A DNA stretch of 64,000 nt from Acidobacteriota bacterium (GCA_031296115.1 JARLGI010000052.1:1-64000); one strand, 5' to 3'; numbered from the stretch's first letter, positions 44,969 to 56,459 are shown. Notes: a model not told the origin generated them from the sequence alone. Numbers and translations: made by a program.

Positions 44969-46654
44969 CTATCTCGCTTCCCCAGGTTTCTCTTCGTCGG
45001 GGATGTTCTCGTTCTCCACTTCGGGCCGCTCGTGAGTGGTCACTTCCGCTTCGTCGGCATTAGAGGCGTCCTCGACGCCCTCGATGACCTCCGCCTCGAA
45101 GTACTGGCCTTCATCGACCAGTTCCTTGACGCTCTCGTCACTGGCTTCCGGTTCGCCCGGCAGGCCTTCGTCATCCCCCGACTGGCCGCCTGAATCCGCG
45201 GCGTCTTCGGTGCCCGCTTCAGCAAACAGCTCTTCGGCGTTGTCTGCGACGGCGTCTACTTGCTCCAGCGCTTCTTCGCCATCGCTTACCTCGGTTGCGG
45301 CGGCACTTCCCTCGGCCCCCTCTTCCGCCACAACTTCTTCCCCGGGCGGGACTTCTTCCGCGACTGCGCCTTCCACTGGTTCCAGACTGGAGAAATAATT
45401 ATTGACCGCGATACTGATTTTTTCCACCGTCTTGGGCCCGACTCCGGGCACTTCTTCCAGTTGCTCCGGCGTCATGTCCGCCACGGCCTCGACCGTTGTG
45501 ATACCGGCGGCCACCAGCTTCTCGACGATTCCCGGCTCAAGATCAGGAATGTTCTCCAGCGGCGTGGCCTGCTGCACCATCATGCCGCTCATGCGCTCCT
45601 CGACTTCCTGGCGCTTCTCTTCCTCGCTCTTGATGTCGATCTTCCAGCCCAGCAGCTTGGCCGCCAGCCGGACATTCTGCCCCTTCTTGCCGATGGCCAG
45701 CGACAACTGGCTGTCGTCCACGATGACTTCCAGGTGCTTGTCTTCGCCTTCCAGCACGGTCACGCGGCTGACCTTGGCTGGCTGTAGTGCCTTCTCGGCG
45801 AAGGTCACCGGGTCTTCGTGGTACTCAATGATGTCGATCTTCTCTCCGCGCAATTCGCGGATGATGGACTGCACGCGCATGCCCTTCATGCCGACGCAGG
45901 CGCCTACCGGATCGACGTCCTTGTCCTTCGACATGACGGCAATCTTGGTACGTTCGCCCGCTTCGCGGGCGATGGCCCGGATGACGACCGTGTTGTCATA
46001 AATCTCAGGTACTTCGGTCTGAAACAGGTGCGAGACCAGCTCCGGCACGGCGCGCGACACCACAACCTGCGGGCCCTTGGAAGCCTTCTCCACCCGAACG
46101 ATTGCCACGCGGGCACGCTCGCCGGGGGCGAAGGACTCCAGCCGCGACTGCTCTTTCCGCGGCATGCGTGCTTCGGCCTTGCCCAGGTCCACAATGACAT
46201 CCTGGCCTTCGGTACGTTTGATAGTCGCGTTGATAATCTCGCCCACGCGACCGATGTACTCGTTGTAGACCGTATCGCGTTCCGCCTCGCGCACCTTCTG
46301 AAAAATGACCTGCTTGGCCAACTGCGCCGCGATGCGTCCCAGCACATCTGTCGGCTTATAGGTGCGAAGCTCGCCTCCGACCTCGGCGGCCGGGTCGACG
46401 CGCTTGGCTTCCTCCAGCGTGATTTGCGCATTGGGGTCTTCGATCTGCTCGAACCCCTCCACAATTGTGCGCACCGCGTAGGCCCGGATCTGGCCGCTCT
46501 CCTTGTCGAGTTCGGCGCGCAGGTTTTCCTGCGTCTTGTAGTACTTTCGGGTGGCCACGACGATGGCATCCTCAACCGCGCTCACGACGATCTGCGGATC
46601 GATGCCTTTTTCCCGGCTCAGAGCGTCGATTACGTTGTACAGTTCACTCGCCAT
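44969..46654 (-). CDS. nusA: Transcription elongation/antitermination factor NusA
   Basis: 561 residues. N-terminal RNA-polymerase-binding domain (VIDALSREKGIDPQIVVSAV), S1 domain (RVGEIINATIKRTEGQDVIV), KH1/KH2 (VDPVGACVGMKGMRVQSIIR, LAIGKKGQNVRLAAKLLGWK) and a helix-hairpin-helix-like segment (TPEQLEEVPGVGPKTVEKIS). The last 130 residues are an acidic Glu/Ala/Asp-rich tail, longer than in E. coli-type NusA. Between rimP and infB as in most bacteria. Confidence 0.96.
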   Translation of the reverse strand: MASELYNVIDALSREKGIDPQIVVSAVEDAIVVATRKYYKTQENLRAELDKESGQIRAYAVRTIVEGFEQIEDPNAQITLEEAKRVDPAAEVGGELRTYKPTDVLGRIAAQLAKQVIFQKVREAERDTVYNEYIGRVGEIINATIKRTEGQDVIVDLGKAEARMPRKEQSRLESFAPGERARVAIVRVEKASKGPQVVVSRAVPELVSHLFQTEVPEIYDNTVVIRAIAREAGERTKIAVMSKDKDVDPVGACVGMKGMRVQSIIRELRGEKIDIIEYHEDPVTFAEKALQPAKVSRVTVLEGEDKHLEVIVDDSQLSLAIGKKGQNVRLAAKLLGWKIDIKSEEEKRQEVEERMSGMMVQQATPLENIPDLEPGIVEKLVAAGITTVEAVADMTPEQLEEVPGVGPKTVEKISIAVNNYFSSLEPVEGAVAEEVPPGEEVVAEEGAEGSAAATEVSDGEEALEQVDAVADNAEELFAEAGTEDAADSGGQSGDDEGLPGEPEASDESVKELVDEGQYFEAEVIEGVEDASNADEAEVTTHERPEVENENIPDEEKPGEAR

Positions 46655-46717
46655 AAAATGTTCGCCACCTTACTTGTGCCTGAATCTTTACTCGTACTGA
46701 GTGTTTTCCCTGCCTGA

Positions 46718-47215
46718 TCAGAACTCCGGAACCAGGTTTGCCTTCTCGACATTCGCCAAGTCGATTTCGACTTCGGTTCCCGCCTCGACCGCCTGGTGCT
46801 TCTTCGACTTCTTCCGTCCGCTGAGTTCCAATCTGAGCCGGCTGTCCTGAAACGCCTTCAGCCGCCCCTCAAAATGCCGGTTTCCGTTGACCGGATCACG
46901 CGTCATCACCTTCATCACGCTGCCCACGAAGCGCTCAAAGTCTGCCGGCCGCGACAGCTTGCGGTCCAGCCCGGGCGATGAAACCTCCAGCGTATAAGTG
47001 CTTCCAGGAACAGCGTCTTCGACATCGAAGATGGTCCCCGCCTCGCGGCTGAAGTTCGCACAATCCTCGTGCGTCACGCCCGCCGGCTTGTCGATGTAGA
47101 TGCGCAGCATCCGGGCTTTTCCGCCGCCCAGAAGCTCCAGATCCACAACCTCGAGACCGCTGGACTGCGCAACCCGCTCGGCGATCTCGCGAACCTTCTC
47201 AATACTGGCTGCCAT
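46718..47215 (-). CDS. rimP: Ribosome maturation factor RimP
   Basis: 165 residues: VREIAERVAQSSGLEVVDLE, MLRIYIDKPAGVTHEDCANF, AVPGSTYTLEVSSPGLDRKL and a C-terminal SH3-like barrel ending VEIDLANVEKANLVPEF. Needed for 30S maturation. First gene of the leftward operon; the stop is 63 bp from the nusA start. A terminator-like hairpin lies about 100 nt upstream in its leader. Confidence 0.94.
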   Translation of the reverse strand: MAASIEKVREIAERVAQSSGLEVVDLELLGGGKARMLRIYIDKPAGVTHEDCANFSREAGTIFDVEDAVPGSTYTLEVSSPGLDRKLSRPADFERFVGSVMKVMTRDPVNGNRHFEGRLKAFQDSRLRLELSGRKKSKKHQAVEAGTEVEIDLANVEKANLVPEF

Positions 47216-47230
47216 CGTCTTGCACGCTAA

Positions 47231-49081
<1,851 letters not shown>

Positions 49082-49129
49082 TGCATCCATCCAACTTGGG
49101 CAGCCGTCATCAGCGAAGCGTCGGAGCTG

Positions 49130-49657
49130 TTGAAGCCATCACTGCGGAACCTGGCCGGCAACTGGTGGTACGTTCTCGCCTGGCTCGGCGTGATCCGCAT
49201 GGAATCCACCAGCGCGGCGTCGGCCGACAACACGTCGAAACTCCTCTACATCGTGTTGGCCACAGTGTACCCAAACGTTCAGCCCTCCTTTGTCGAGCAA
49301 CTCGACGAGGTGCTGCGTAAATCAGGACACTTTCTCGGCTGCGGCATCCTGAGCGTCCTCGTCTTCCTGGCGCTGCGCAACACCAACCGCGACCGCCTGC
49401 GGGCGCTGCTGCGGCCCTGGGGCGCCAAGGTGCGCGACTTCTGGCGGCGGGAGTGGGTCGGCATCGGCATGCTGATGACCATCGTCACCGCCGCCTTCGA
49501 CGAGATGCACCAGAGCTTCCTGCCCACGCGCACTGGCCAATGGCAGGACGTCGTCCTCGACGCCTGCGGTGGCGCCGCGCTCCAAGCCCTCCTGTACTTC
49601 TTCTCGATGTGCTCCTTCCGCCGCCGTTCGCGGGCAGGGGCGGTCGGTTGCCAGTAG
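49130..49657 (+). CDS. VanZ-family membrane protein
   Basis: 175 residues starting at TTG 49130 with GGAG four bases upstream. Hydrophobic segments at NWWYVLAWLGVI, FLGCGILSVLVFLAL and GIGMLMTIVTAAFDE; the conserved helix-loop VLRKSGHFLGCGIL and DEMHQSFLPTRTGQWQDVVL, DACGGAALQALL are typical of VanZ-like proteins. Function in most bacteria is unknown (teicoplanin resistance in enterococci). Follows guaB by 48 bp. Confidence 0.82.
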   Translation: MKPSLRNLAGNWWYVLAWLGVIRMESTSAASADNTSKLLYIVLATVYPNVQPSFVEQLDEVLRKSGHFLGCGILSVLVFLALRNTNRDRLRALLRPWGAKVRDFWRREWVGIGMLMTIVTAAFDEMHQSFLPTRTGQWQDVVLDACGGAALQALLYFFSMCSFRRRSRAGAVGCQ

Positions 49658-49893
49658 CCGGTTGCCGGTTTCCACTAGCCGATTCTTCGGCCTTAGTTCT
49701 GACTTCTCTCGCCTGCCAGTTAAACCAGGTTTTCTGACAACCGACAACTGACCACTGACAACTGCTTCACCCTCCTCCCTGGCCCTCTGGAACCAACAAC
49801 TTAAAACCGAGCTGATTCGAAATTAACCCAGCAGGCGTATCCTCAGAGAGAATCCAAAACCACAACGCGCCCACTTCGTTCTCAGGAGGCAGT
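49658..49893. repeat. Intergenic region with short CAGTTGTCAGT-type repeats
   Basis: 49650-49680 has CCAGTAGCCGGTTGCCGG variants and 49737-49765 has GACAACCGACAACTG followed by ACCACTGACAACTG. The same motif recurs in the ribosomal operon gaps (55-63 kb). No gene seen; the SPFH gene starts after an AGGAGG site at its 3' end. Confidence 0.6.
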
Positions 49894-50754
49894 ATGTCAG
49901 GTGGATCGATTTCGGATGATTACGTCATCGCCCGCGGCAAAATCATGGGAGCTGGCCACTCCGGTCTGCTCGGCAAGACTGGAACTCTCTTTATCGTGCT
50001 TCTTATCGCCATCCTACTTTGGAGTTCGATTGCGTACGTACCCGCCGGTCACGTGGGCGTCATTACGCTGTTCGGCCGCGTCACCGGGCAGGTGCTGACC
50101 GAGGGCACGCACTTCGTTAACCCGTTCGCGGTCAACAACACCATGTCGGTGCGTACCCAGGAGATCAAGGAGACGGCCACCGTCCCCTCCAACGAGGGCC
50201 TCATCATTACCCTCGACACTTCCCTGCTCTTCCGGCTTGACCCGTCGAAGGCCTCGGAGGTCTACCGCTCGCTGGGCCCGCAGTACCCGGAGATCGTGGT
50301 CGAGCCCACGCTGCGCTCGGTCATCCGCGAGTCCACGGCGTCGCACTCCGCCAACGCGCTCTATTCCGGCGAGCGCGAGCAGGTGGCGCACCAGATTACC
50401 GATGAGCTGTCGCAGCAGCTCGGCCGCCGCGGCATCATCGTGGAAAACATTCTGCTGCGCGACATCCAGCTTCCGGCAGCGCTGAAGTCGGCCATCGAGA
50501 CCAAGCAGCAGGCCGAGCAGGAGTCGCTGGCTATGAGCTTCCGCCTGCAAAAGGAGACGCAGGAGGCGCAGCGCAAGCGCATTGAGGCGGCAGGCATCCG
50601 CGACTTCCAGACCATCGTGGCCCAGGGCATCAGTCCTCAGTTGTTGGAGTGGAAAGGCATCGAGGCCACCGAGAACCTGGCCAAGAGCCCCAACACCAAG
50701 ATCGTGGTCATCGGGAACTCAAAGAACGGCCTGCCGCTGATATTGGGGCAGTGA
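49894..50754 (+). CDS. SPFH/prohibitin-family membrane protein
   Basis: 286 residues, with AGGAGG six bases before ATG. One N-terminal membrane helix (TLFIVLLIAILLWSSIAYV), then the SPFH (band 7) domain: PAGHVGVITLFGRVTGQVLT, GTHFVNPFAVNN and EIKETATVPSNEGLIITLDT, SLLFRLDPSKASEVYRSLGP. The C-terminal half is a coiled-coil (TKQQAEQESLAMSFRLQKET). Prohibitin-like proteins form membrane-anchored rings and scaffold other proteins. No FtsH-type protease is adjacent. Confidence 0.88.
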   Translation: MSGGSISDDYVIARGKIMGAGHSGLLGKTGTLFIVLLIAILLWSSIAYVPAGHVGVITLFGRVTGQVLTEGTHFVNPFAVNNTMSVRTQEIKETATVPSNEGLIITLDTSLLFRLDPSKASEVYRSLGPQYPEIVVEPTLRSVIRESTASHSANALYSGEREQVAHQITDELSQQLGRRGIIVENILLRDIQLPAALKSAIETKQQAEQESLAMSFRLQKETQEAQRKRIEAAGIRDFQTIVAQGISPQLLEWKGIEATENLAKSPNTKIVVIGNSKNGLPLILGQ

Positions 50755-50859
50755 GGATAGCGTCGTGGTGAAGGTTATGGAAATACCCCATCCCAGCAAA
50801 CCCGGCTTCGATGGGGCACCCTTAAGATGATAGGCTGGGCCACCCGCCGCCCGAGACAT

Positions 50860-51216
50860 CTAGTTGGTTGTTATCGGCCACGGTTCTTCGACATCGCATT
50901 TAGTAGAATCTTTCTTCCACGTATATTGCATAATTACCCACCCAGGGTTCGCATTTAGCCACCCAGCGCAGGTGGCCTGGTTGGTTCCGCTGCCTGCCCC
51001 GCGACCATTTCCAAAGTCCAGCTCAATGTGTGTTTGCTCTCCCTTGTTACAGTTAACGTTGGTTACTACTCCATCGACCGGGACCGTCAAGTCGAATCCG
51101 TCACCTCCGCCTTTCTTCTTGCCTGTAAGGACAGCGCTCGGATCGAAGTTTCTTATTACCAGCACAGCATTATTCTGGTCGGTCCATGTTGTGACGCATT
51201 TCCGTCTCAAAGGCAA
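50860..51216 (-). CDS. Hypothetical protein
   Basis: 118 residues from TTG 51216, overlapping the end of the upstream frame by 10 bp. The C-terminal part reads naturally (GDGFDLTVPVDGVVTNVNCN, ELDFGNGRGAGSGTNQATC, WVIMQYTWKKDSTKCDVEEP) with four cysteines. No signal sequence. Base composition is AT-richer than neighbours, suggesting recent acquisition. Not recognised. It may be the downstream half of one disrupted gene together with the 51207 frame. Confidence 0.45.
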   Translation of the reverse strand: MPLRRKCVTTWTDQNNAVLVIRNFDPSAVLTGKKKGGGDGFDLTVPVDGVVTNVNCNKGEQTHIELDFGNGRGAGSGTNQATCAGWLNANPGWVIMQYTWKKDSTKCDVEEPWPITTN

Positions 51217-51671
51217 ATGGTGAATGACGATGGGCCAGTATTTAACTTGAGGATCGGTGACAAGGGAGCTTGTTCGTCTGCAGAACCCAGCCCCTTTCGC
51301 TCAGCGCGTGCCTGCTCCCGAGGGTCAAAGAAACTCTCGCTGTGTACTTCAGCATCCTCTACCCGCAAGACGTAGCCGTCACGAACCTTCGACTGGAGTT
51401 CTTGTAGACTCCTTATCTCACGCTCCACAAATGCGTCCAAATTTATCGAAATCGGGTCACTTGCATCTCGCCCCAAACCTGCCCACCAGTACCGAACCTT
51501 GATAAGGCTTAATGCGCCAATCAGCAGTGCAATCTGACCCGCTATCGAACTTGCCCTGAATTCTCTACCTTCCATAATGTCAGGGATGTCTTTATTGATT
51601 TTTGTCCGAACGTCCTCTATCTCGCAGACCCACGCATCCAGTCGCGCCTGAAGGGCTTCCTCATCCTTCAC
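51207..51671 (-). CDS. Hypothetical protein with one membrane segment, 5' end broken
   Basis: GTG 51671 begins a 154-residue frame. Coiled-coil start EEALQARLDAWVCEIEDVRT, one hydrophobic segment IAGQIALLIGALSLI, then a helical region EREIRSLQELQSKVRDGYVL. Protein-like sequence continues upstream without a start (EDEALLDEIESRARQK) until a frame change at about 51730, beyond which MSLVFGKLSQVKDATIEQLK (from ATG 51825) supplies a plausible N-terminus. I infer one original gene from 51825 to 51207 with a +1 disruption. Function unknown. Confidence 0.45.
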   Translation of the reverse strand: MKDEEALQARLDAWVCEIEDVRTKINKDIPDIMEGREFRASSIAGQIALLIGALSLIKVRYWWAGLGRDASDPISINLDAFVEREIRSLQELQSKVRDGYVLRVEDAEVHSESFFDPREQARAERKGLGSADEQAPLSPILKLNTGPSSFTICL

Positions 51672-51729
51672 CTTCTGCCGCGCCCGACTTTCTATTTCGT
51701 CGAGGAGAGCTTCGTCCTCGAGAATGACA

Positions 51730-51825
51730 CTAGGAGCAGTCAGCTTTCAGTCGTTCAATCCGATCCTTCAGTTGCTCAATGGTGGCATCCTTAACTTGCG
51801 ATAATTTGCCGAAAACCAAAGACAT
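51730..51825 (-). pseudogene. Detached N-terminal fragment of the hypothetical protein
   Basis: ATG 51825 starts a 31-residue frame with LKDRIERLKADCS that stops at TAG 51730-51732. The adjoining frame continues VILEDEALLDEIE, so a one-base shift would fuse it to the next downstream open frame. Probably the native start of that gene. Confidence 0.4.
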
Positions 51826-52419
51826 AGACCGGAATCAAGGGAATCGCCGCTCCCACCGCGGCCTCTAGCACAGTCTGCCACGGCCACATATCCACCTCCA
51901 CCGCGCGCCAAGCGCGGAGTGTAGCAATCCGCCGCCCTGGTTGCAATCGTAGACGAATTGGGCGGGTGGCTCAGCCAAGGAATTCGAGGGTGCCCCACCC
52001 AAGCCGGGGCCCCGGCATGCCCATGCGCTCCCGCTTGCGTCCGGTCGACTGCGTCATGAATTGTTTTGTATCCGGGCATGGCTTCAGCCGTGCCGTATAT
52101 CGGTCAACTAAAGGCTCGGGCTTTAGCCCCGGGGCCCTTAAGACAGGGTTGCCAGAAAACCTGTGCCGCCCCTGAAGGGGCCCACTCTATCAATGGACGC
52201 GTACCCAGCACTCCGCTTTCGGCTCCGTGCTGGGCTATCCTGAGCCGTCCCGCGGAGCGGGACTGTTTTGTTGGCCACCGCCTGGCCGGGCGCCCGGAAT
52301 GTCGGCTCTCTCCATCCGGCGAACCATCGTTAACCCTTGCGCAAGCGGCGGAGTCAAAGGGTGTATGACGCCCACTCATTAGCAAGAGGAGCGAATGAGC
52401 GAGGCACCCGCCTTCCACC
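51826..52419. repeat. Intergenic region with composite multi-hairpin repeat (copy 3, inverted)
   Basis: No gene seen. 52069-52100 has TTTTGTATCCGGGCATGGCT and CAGCCGTGCC as at 13635. 52105-52130 has GGCTCGGGCTTTAGCCC. 52160-52270 is the inverted composite: GCCGCCCCTGAAGGGGCCC, stem CCCAGCAC (52204-52211) with GTGCTGGG (52227-52234), CTATCCTGAG, and CCCGCGGAGCGGGAC. AT-rich 51880-51960 precedes it. Confidence 0.65.
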
Positions 52420-52739
52420 TCATCGGTTGTGGAAGATTTTGACGCCGACCAGATAGTGCAGAATAAAGCCGGTCAGCATGATGCCGGGAATTCCAATCCT
52501 CATGGTCTGCAGCGACAGATCATACACGTGCTTTTGCCGGATTGCGACATAAAACACATGGCTGTGATTGACGATGCCAGCACCAAGCTCGGGCGTGGCG
52601 ACCGGAGATGCCCCTCTCGCCAAAATCACAAAGTAGGCGAAACACCCCATCGCTTCCAACCAGACCAGGGCGAAGGCTGCTGTGTAAAGGGCACGGGCAA
52701 TCCGGTGCCAGCGCGGCTCGCTCGGGACGATCGTCCAAG
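52420..52739 (-). pseudogene. 5'-truncated two-helix membrane protein
   Basis: The frame ending at 52420 reads EPRWHRIARALYTAAFALVW, then CFAYFVILARG, a soluble NHSHVFYVAIRQKHVYDLSL segment and IGIPGIMLTGFILHYLVGVK. It is open back to about 52739 (a TAG just beyond) but has no ATG, GTG or TTG ahead of the conserved part except TTG at 52659 within it. I infer loss of the start; an undetected short N-terminus is possible. Function unknown. Confidence 0.5.
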
Positions 52740-53237
52740 GCTAGGTCTCCGAGATGCCAGATGGATGCTCTATGTGTGATCGCCGCCCGCTAACCCCCAA
52801 GTGGCGGGCGGGTGGCCACCGGTCATTCTATCAACGACATGGGGGCCCAGCCCCTTCGGCTGCGCTTAGGGCAGTCTCTTCCGGTTTCTGGAGATGAGGC
52901 TCATCGCAAAATCAAATTGAAGCAGATCTTGGAACGGTCCTATGCAGGCTTATTTGCACCGGACCTGATGACCCCCGGTCTCACGACCAGGGCTAAGTTT
53001 GTGTCGCGCCGGCGGCGCTTCCCGGTTCGTCGCAATCACCGGATTCCTTCGCGATTCGGAGAAAGCACGGGGACGAATTGGGGAGACGATAGCAGTCCTA
53101 CGACTGCGTTCACTCGCTGTCGCGAGTTCACTTCGCTCAGGATGACAGCGCGGAAAGGCTACGCTCGTCGCTCAGGATGACAAGCGTGAGAAACACCGCG
53201 CGGATCACTCGACTGCCCGTTCATTGGCGTCAGAGCT
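52740..53237. repeat. Intergenic region with GAGCGAAG-type repeats
   Basis: No gene seen. 53095-53185 carries CTACGACTGCGTTCACTCGC, CGAGTTCACTTCGCTCAGG and ATGACAGCG, then CTCGTCGCTCAGGATGACAAG, a repeat family like that at 8255 and 10770. 52740-52860 holds GC-rich fragments around GGGGCCCAGCCCC. Confidence 0.5.
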
Positions 53238-54659
53238 TCAATGCGTGGGCTGCAGTTGCGGCCGCTTCCAGATGCGCTTCACGGCTTCGGGCGCGGGCTC
53301 ACAAATACGCAGGATCGCGTAGAACGGTCCGTCGGGCGCAGGCAGCCAGTTGGACTCCTTGTCGGCGCCCGGAGAATTCTTCTGGAGATAGAGCGTGAGG
53401 GAACCGTCGGCGCCGTAGGTGAACGATCTCTGCATGGTGGAGTTGAGCAGATAGCGGTTCAGACGATTGGCCACCAGAAACTGGGTCTTGCCGTCGTACA
53501 TGGTCACCGACCAGAAGGCGCGGGCCGGCGGCAACTGTCCCTTGGGAAAGACCATGGTGTAGCTGGCCTTCGAGGCGTCCAGCGGCTGGTGATTGGCGTC
53601 GACGAAGTAAGGGAGATAAATCGCTTCATCGACCGAGTTGCCGTAGAGGCCAAGTTTTGCCGCGGCATAACGATACAGGTAATTGTTCTTCAGGAATTCG
53701 CGCGTGCCGAACATCTCTGAGCTGGAAACTTCGTCGGCATGGATACGCTTCATCAGACCGTCGAGCTCCGTTCCGGCATCGGCGATCCCGTCAGTCACCG
53801 CCTTCTGCGATGCGGGCGAGAGCTTGGCGAAGTCGAACGTCTTGCCCGCGCCGATGTTGAGCTTGGCGAAGCGCTCCATCAGATCTTTCTCTGACGGATT
53901 CGTCGGGCAGAACTGAAGCATGAAGTTCAAGTAGGGAAACAGCGCAGGCGAGGACAGGATGTCGGCCGACGGCTTGGGCCAATCGACGGCAGCCGCCGCG
54001 GCCGGCGCTGGCTGCTTCAGGTACTGATTGAGCGGCTGAGCTTTGTAGCCAGCCTGGATCCTCTTCACGTTGTCCAGATCGGCGGGATTGAAGAGTTGGG
54101 TGCGGAACAGCAGATAGGCGAACTCAGTCTCGCATTGCAGCACTGCCTTGATGCCCTTCGGCGTTTTGCCCTTCCATCCTGGACCCGCGATCATGAAGTT
54201 GCCGCCCTCGTTGCCGTAGCTTCTGGTGCCCAAGTAGGCGAAGTTGAAGGTGTAGAGATCGACCATCTGGCCGGCGTAGTAGCGGTTCCTCTCGATTCTC
54301 GGCATGGTAACTATGACAGGCTCGGCGCGCAGGTCCATCCACAGGAAGGAATACGGCGTATCGGAGTTGGGCGTGACCACGAACTTGTCGTCGGGCGTGG
54401 CCACGTTGGCCGCGCTGGCGATGGTGTTGAAGGGAGCCCGATAGTCAGGGCCCGACTTGTCCACCGCCTGCTTGTAAAGCATCCGGTAGTTGGTGACCAC
54501 CGGAAAGCCGTAGATGTAGGCTTCCCTGGCGATGGCGCGCGTTTCCTCCGGCGAGAGTACGCCGATCGCGTTGTCCACTGGCTTGCTGCAGCCGAGAAAG
54601 AAAGATAGGCATGAAAGCAGGAAGATCCCCAAAACGAATCGTGCTTGAAAACGTTGCAT
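53238..54659 (-). CDS. DUF1254/DUF1214 exported lipoprotein
   Basis: From ATG 54659 (AGGAG upstream) the product is 473 residues: signal FVLGIFLLSCLSFFLGC with lipobox LGC, then DUF1254 (YIYGFPVVTNYRMLYKQAVD, FVVTPNSDTPYSFLWMDLRA, RYYAGQMVDLYTFNFAYLGT, MIAGPGWKGKTPKGI) and DUF1214 (FPKGQLPPARAFWSVTMYDG, NRLNRYLLNSTMQR, YLQKNSPGADKESNWLPAPD, GPFYAILRICEP). Such proteins are widespread, of unknown function. The frame upstream to 55052 is an rplQ shadow. Confidence 0.88.
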   Translation of the reverse strand: MQRFQARFVLGIFLLSCLSFFLGCSKPVDNAIGVLSPEETRAIAREAYIYGFPVVTNYRMLYKQAVDKSGPDYRAPFNTIASAANVATPDDKFVVTPNSDTPYSFLWMDLRAEPVIVTMPRIERNRYYAGQMVDLYTFNFAYLGTRSYGNEGGNFMIAGPGWKGKTPKGIKAVLQCETEFAYLLFRTQLFNPADLDNVKRIQAGYKAQPLNQYLKQPAPAAAAAVDWPKPSADILSSPALFPYLNFMLQFCPTNPSEKDLMERFAKLNIGAGKTFDFAKLSPASQKAVTDGIADAGTELDGLMKRIHADEVSSSEMFGTREFLKNNYLYRYAAAKLGLYGNSVDEAIYLPYFVDANHQPLDASKASYTMVFPKGQLPPARAFWSVTMYDGKTQFLVANRLNRYLLNSTMQRSFTYGADGSLTLYLQKNSPGADKESNWLPAPDGPFYAILRICEPAPEAVKRIWKRPQLQPTH

Positions 54660-54816
54660 GGCGGTTCTCCTGGCGGGACCAGATTGTGTGTTGCTGAACG
54701 AATAGCAGGGAGCTTCATCAACATAAAAGCCCCAACCTGGCTCGAGAAAGTGGCTTGGTAACTTCGTCCGAGAATAAAACCTGACAGCGGTTCGAGCGTG
54801 AGCTCGTCGGCCAGAC

Positions 54817-55320
54817 CTACTCTTCTTTCTTGTCGTGTTCGACTTCCGACTCGGCGGCCATCTTCTTGTTCTCGGCCTCGGCGGATTCCATGGCCTTGCG
54901 GTTTTCCTCGGCGCGCTTGGCGCGAAGCTCGGACCGTTTCTGCCGCTTCTCGTCCAGCGTTTTCTCGCTGCCCAGCAGCTCGACGAAGGCAATGTCGCCG
55001 CCGTCGCCCTTGCGGAAGCCGCCGTGAATAATGCGAACGTAGCCGCCTTCACGGTCGCCGAAGCGCGGTGAGATGGTCTCGAACAGCTTGTCGACCGAGT
55101 CGCGCGTCATGAGATAGGCCGCGGCCTGACGGCGCGCCGCCACGTCCCCGCGTTTGCCGAGGGTGATCATCTTCTCCACGTGCGGGCGCATGGCCTTGGC
55201 CTTGGTGAGCGTGGTCTCGATGCGCTCTTCCACAATAAGGGAGGTCACCAGATTGCGCAGCAGCGCGCGGCGGTGCTCGGTGTTCCGTCCCAGTTTCCAT
55301 CCTGCTCTACGATGACGCAT
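54817..55320 (-). CDS. rplQ: 50S ribosomal protein L17
   Basis: 167 residues. The conserved body is RHRRAGWKLGRNTEHRRALL, RNLVTSLIVEERIETTLTKA and RIIHGGFRKGDGGDIAFVEL. Usual L17 is 115-130 residues; here about 45 extra residues form a charged Lys/Glu/Ala helix at the C-terminus. Last gene of the leftward operon. Confidence 0.95.
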   Translation of the reverse strand: MRHRRAGWKLGRNTEHRRALLRNLVTSLIVEERIETTLTKAKAMRPHVEKMITLGKRGDVAARRQAAAYLMTRDSVDKLFETISPRFGDREGGYVRIIHGGFRKGDGGDIAFVELLGSEKTLDEKRQKRSELRAKRAEENRKAMESAEAENKKMAAESEVEHDKKEE

Positions 55321-55335
55321 GTTCGTTCCTCAAAA

Positions 55336-55405
55336 AACCAGTTGCCAGTACTCAGTTACCAGTTGTCAGTGGCCATCATGTAATCCAGAAACGGACCACT
55401 GACAA
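55336..55405. repeat. CAGTTGTCAGT-type repeat cluster between rpoA and rplQ
   Basis: CCAGTTGCCAGTACTCAGTT, ACCAGTTGTCAGT and, inverted, ACCACTGACAACTG lie within 70 bp between two co-directional ribosomal-operon genes. The inverted copies could pair into a hairpin. Confidence 0.6.
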
Positions 55406-55412
55406 CTGTTTA

Positions 55413-56459
55413 TTAAAAGTTCGGCTCGTTGCCGTAGCCCGAGGGCGGCGGCAGGCCCGAATTCGCGGAGGTCCCGCTGCCGGGTACGGCGTTGCCATGA
55501 TCGTCGATCTTCATACCCAGGCCGAGGCCCATCGAGCCGAGGATTTCCTTGATCTCGTTGAGGGACTTGCGGCCGAAGTTCTTAGTCTTCAGCATCTCGG
55601 CCTCGGTCTTCTGCACCAGCTCGCCGATGGTCTGAATGTTGGCGTTCTTCAGACAGTTGTAGCTGCGTACCGAGAGCTCCAACTCTTCGACCGAGCGGTT
55701 CAGGTTCTCGTTCACCCCTCTTCCGGCTTGTTCGCCCGCGCCGGCTGCCTGCGAATCGATCTCTTCCTCGAAGGTGATGAAGATGTTCATGTGGTCCTTC
55801 AGCAGCTTCGCAGCGAGTCCCAGCGCTTCCGGCGGCGAAATCGAGCCGTTGGTCCAGATTTCGATGGCCAGCTTGTCGTAATCGGTGACCTGTCCCAGAC
55901 GGGCGGCTTCCACCGAGTAGTTGCACTTGCGCACCGGCGAGTGCACCGAGTCGATGGGGATGAATCCCAGTCCGAGATCCTCGTCGAAGTTCTTGTCGGC
56001 CGACACGTAGCCGCGGCCCTTCTTTAGCCGCATCTCCATGTCGATCTTGCCACCTTCGCTGACCGTGGCGATGTAAACGTCCTTGTCGAGTACCTCGACG
56101 TCAGCATCGGCCTCGATCATGCCGGAGGTGACCACGCCCGGCTTGTCAGCACGCAGGTAGATGGCCTTGGCTGCGTCGCCGTTGAGGCGGAAGGGAATCT
56201 GCTTCAGGTTAAGGATGATGTCGGTGGCGTCCTCCACCACTCCGGGCAGTGACTGGAATTCGTGCAATACGCCCTCGATCTTGACTGCGGTGACCGCGGC
56301 GCCCTCGATGGAGGACAGCAACACGCGGCGCAGCGCGTTGCCAATGGTTGTACCGAAACCCCGTTCAAACGGCTGGGCCCAGAAATGACCGTACTTCTCG
56401 GTCAAAGCCTCGGTGTCGGTAGCAAGCCGTTTCGGTTTCTGAAAGCCTTTCCAAAGCAT
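55413..56459 (-). CDS. rpoA: RNA polymerase alpha subunit
   Basis: 348 residues. N-terminal assembly domain ([37 protein letters not shown]) and C-terminal domain ([60 protein letters not shown]). A Gly/Pro/Ser-rich tail of about 25 residues follows. AGGAG seven bases before ATG. Confidence 0.97.
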   Translation of the reverse strand: MLWKGFQKPKRLATDTEALTEKYGHFWAQPFERGFGTTIGNALRRVLLSSIEGAAVTAVKIEGVLHEFQSLPGVVEDATDIILNLKQIPFRLNGDAAKAIYLRADKPGVVTSGMIEADADVEVLDKDVYIATVSEGGKIDMEMRLKKGRGYVSADKNFDEDLGLGFIPIDSVHSPVRKCNYSVEAARLGQVTDYDKLAIEIWTNGSISPPEALGLAAKLLKDHMNIFITFEEEIDSQAAGAGEQAGRGVNENLNRSVEELELSVRSYNCLKNANIQTIGELVQKTEAEMLKTKNFGRKSLNEIKEILGSMGLGLGMKIDDHGNAVPGSGTSANSGLPPPSGYGNEPNF

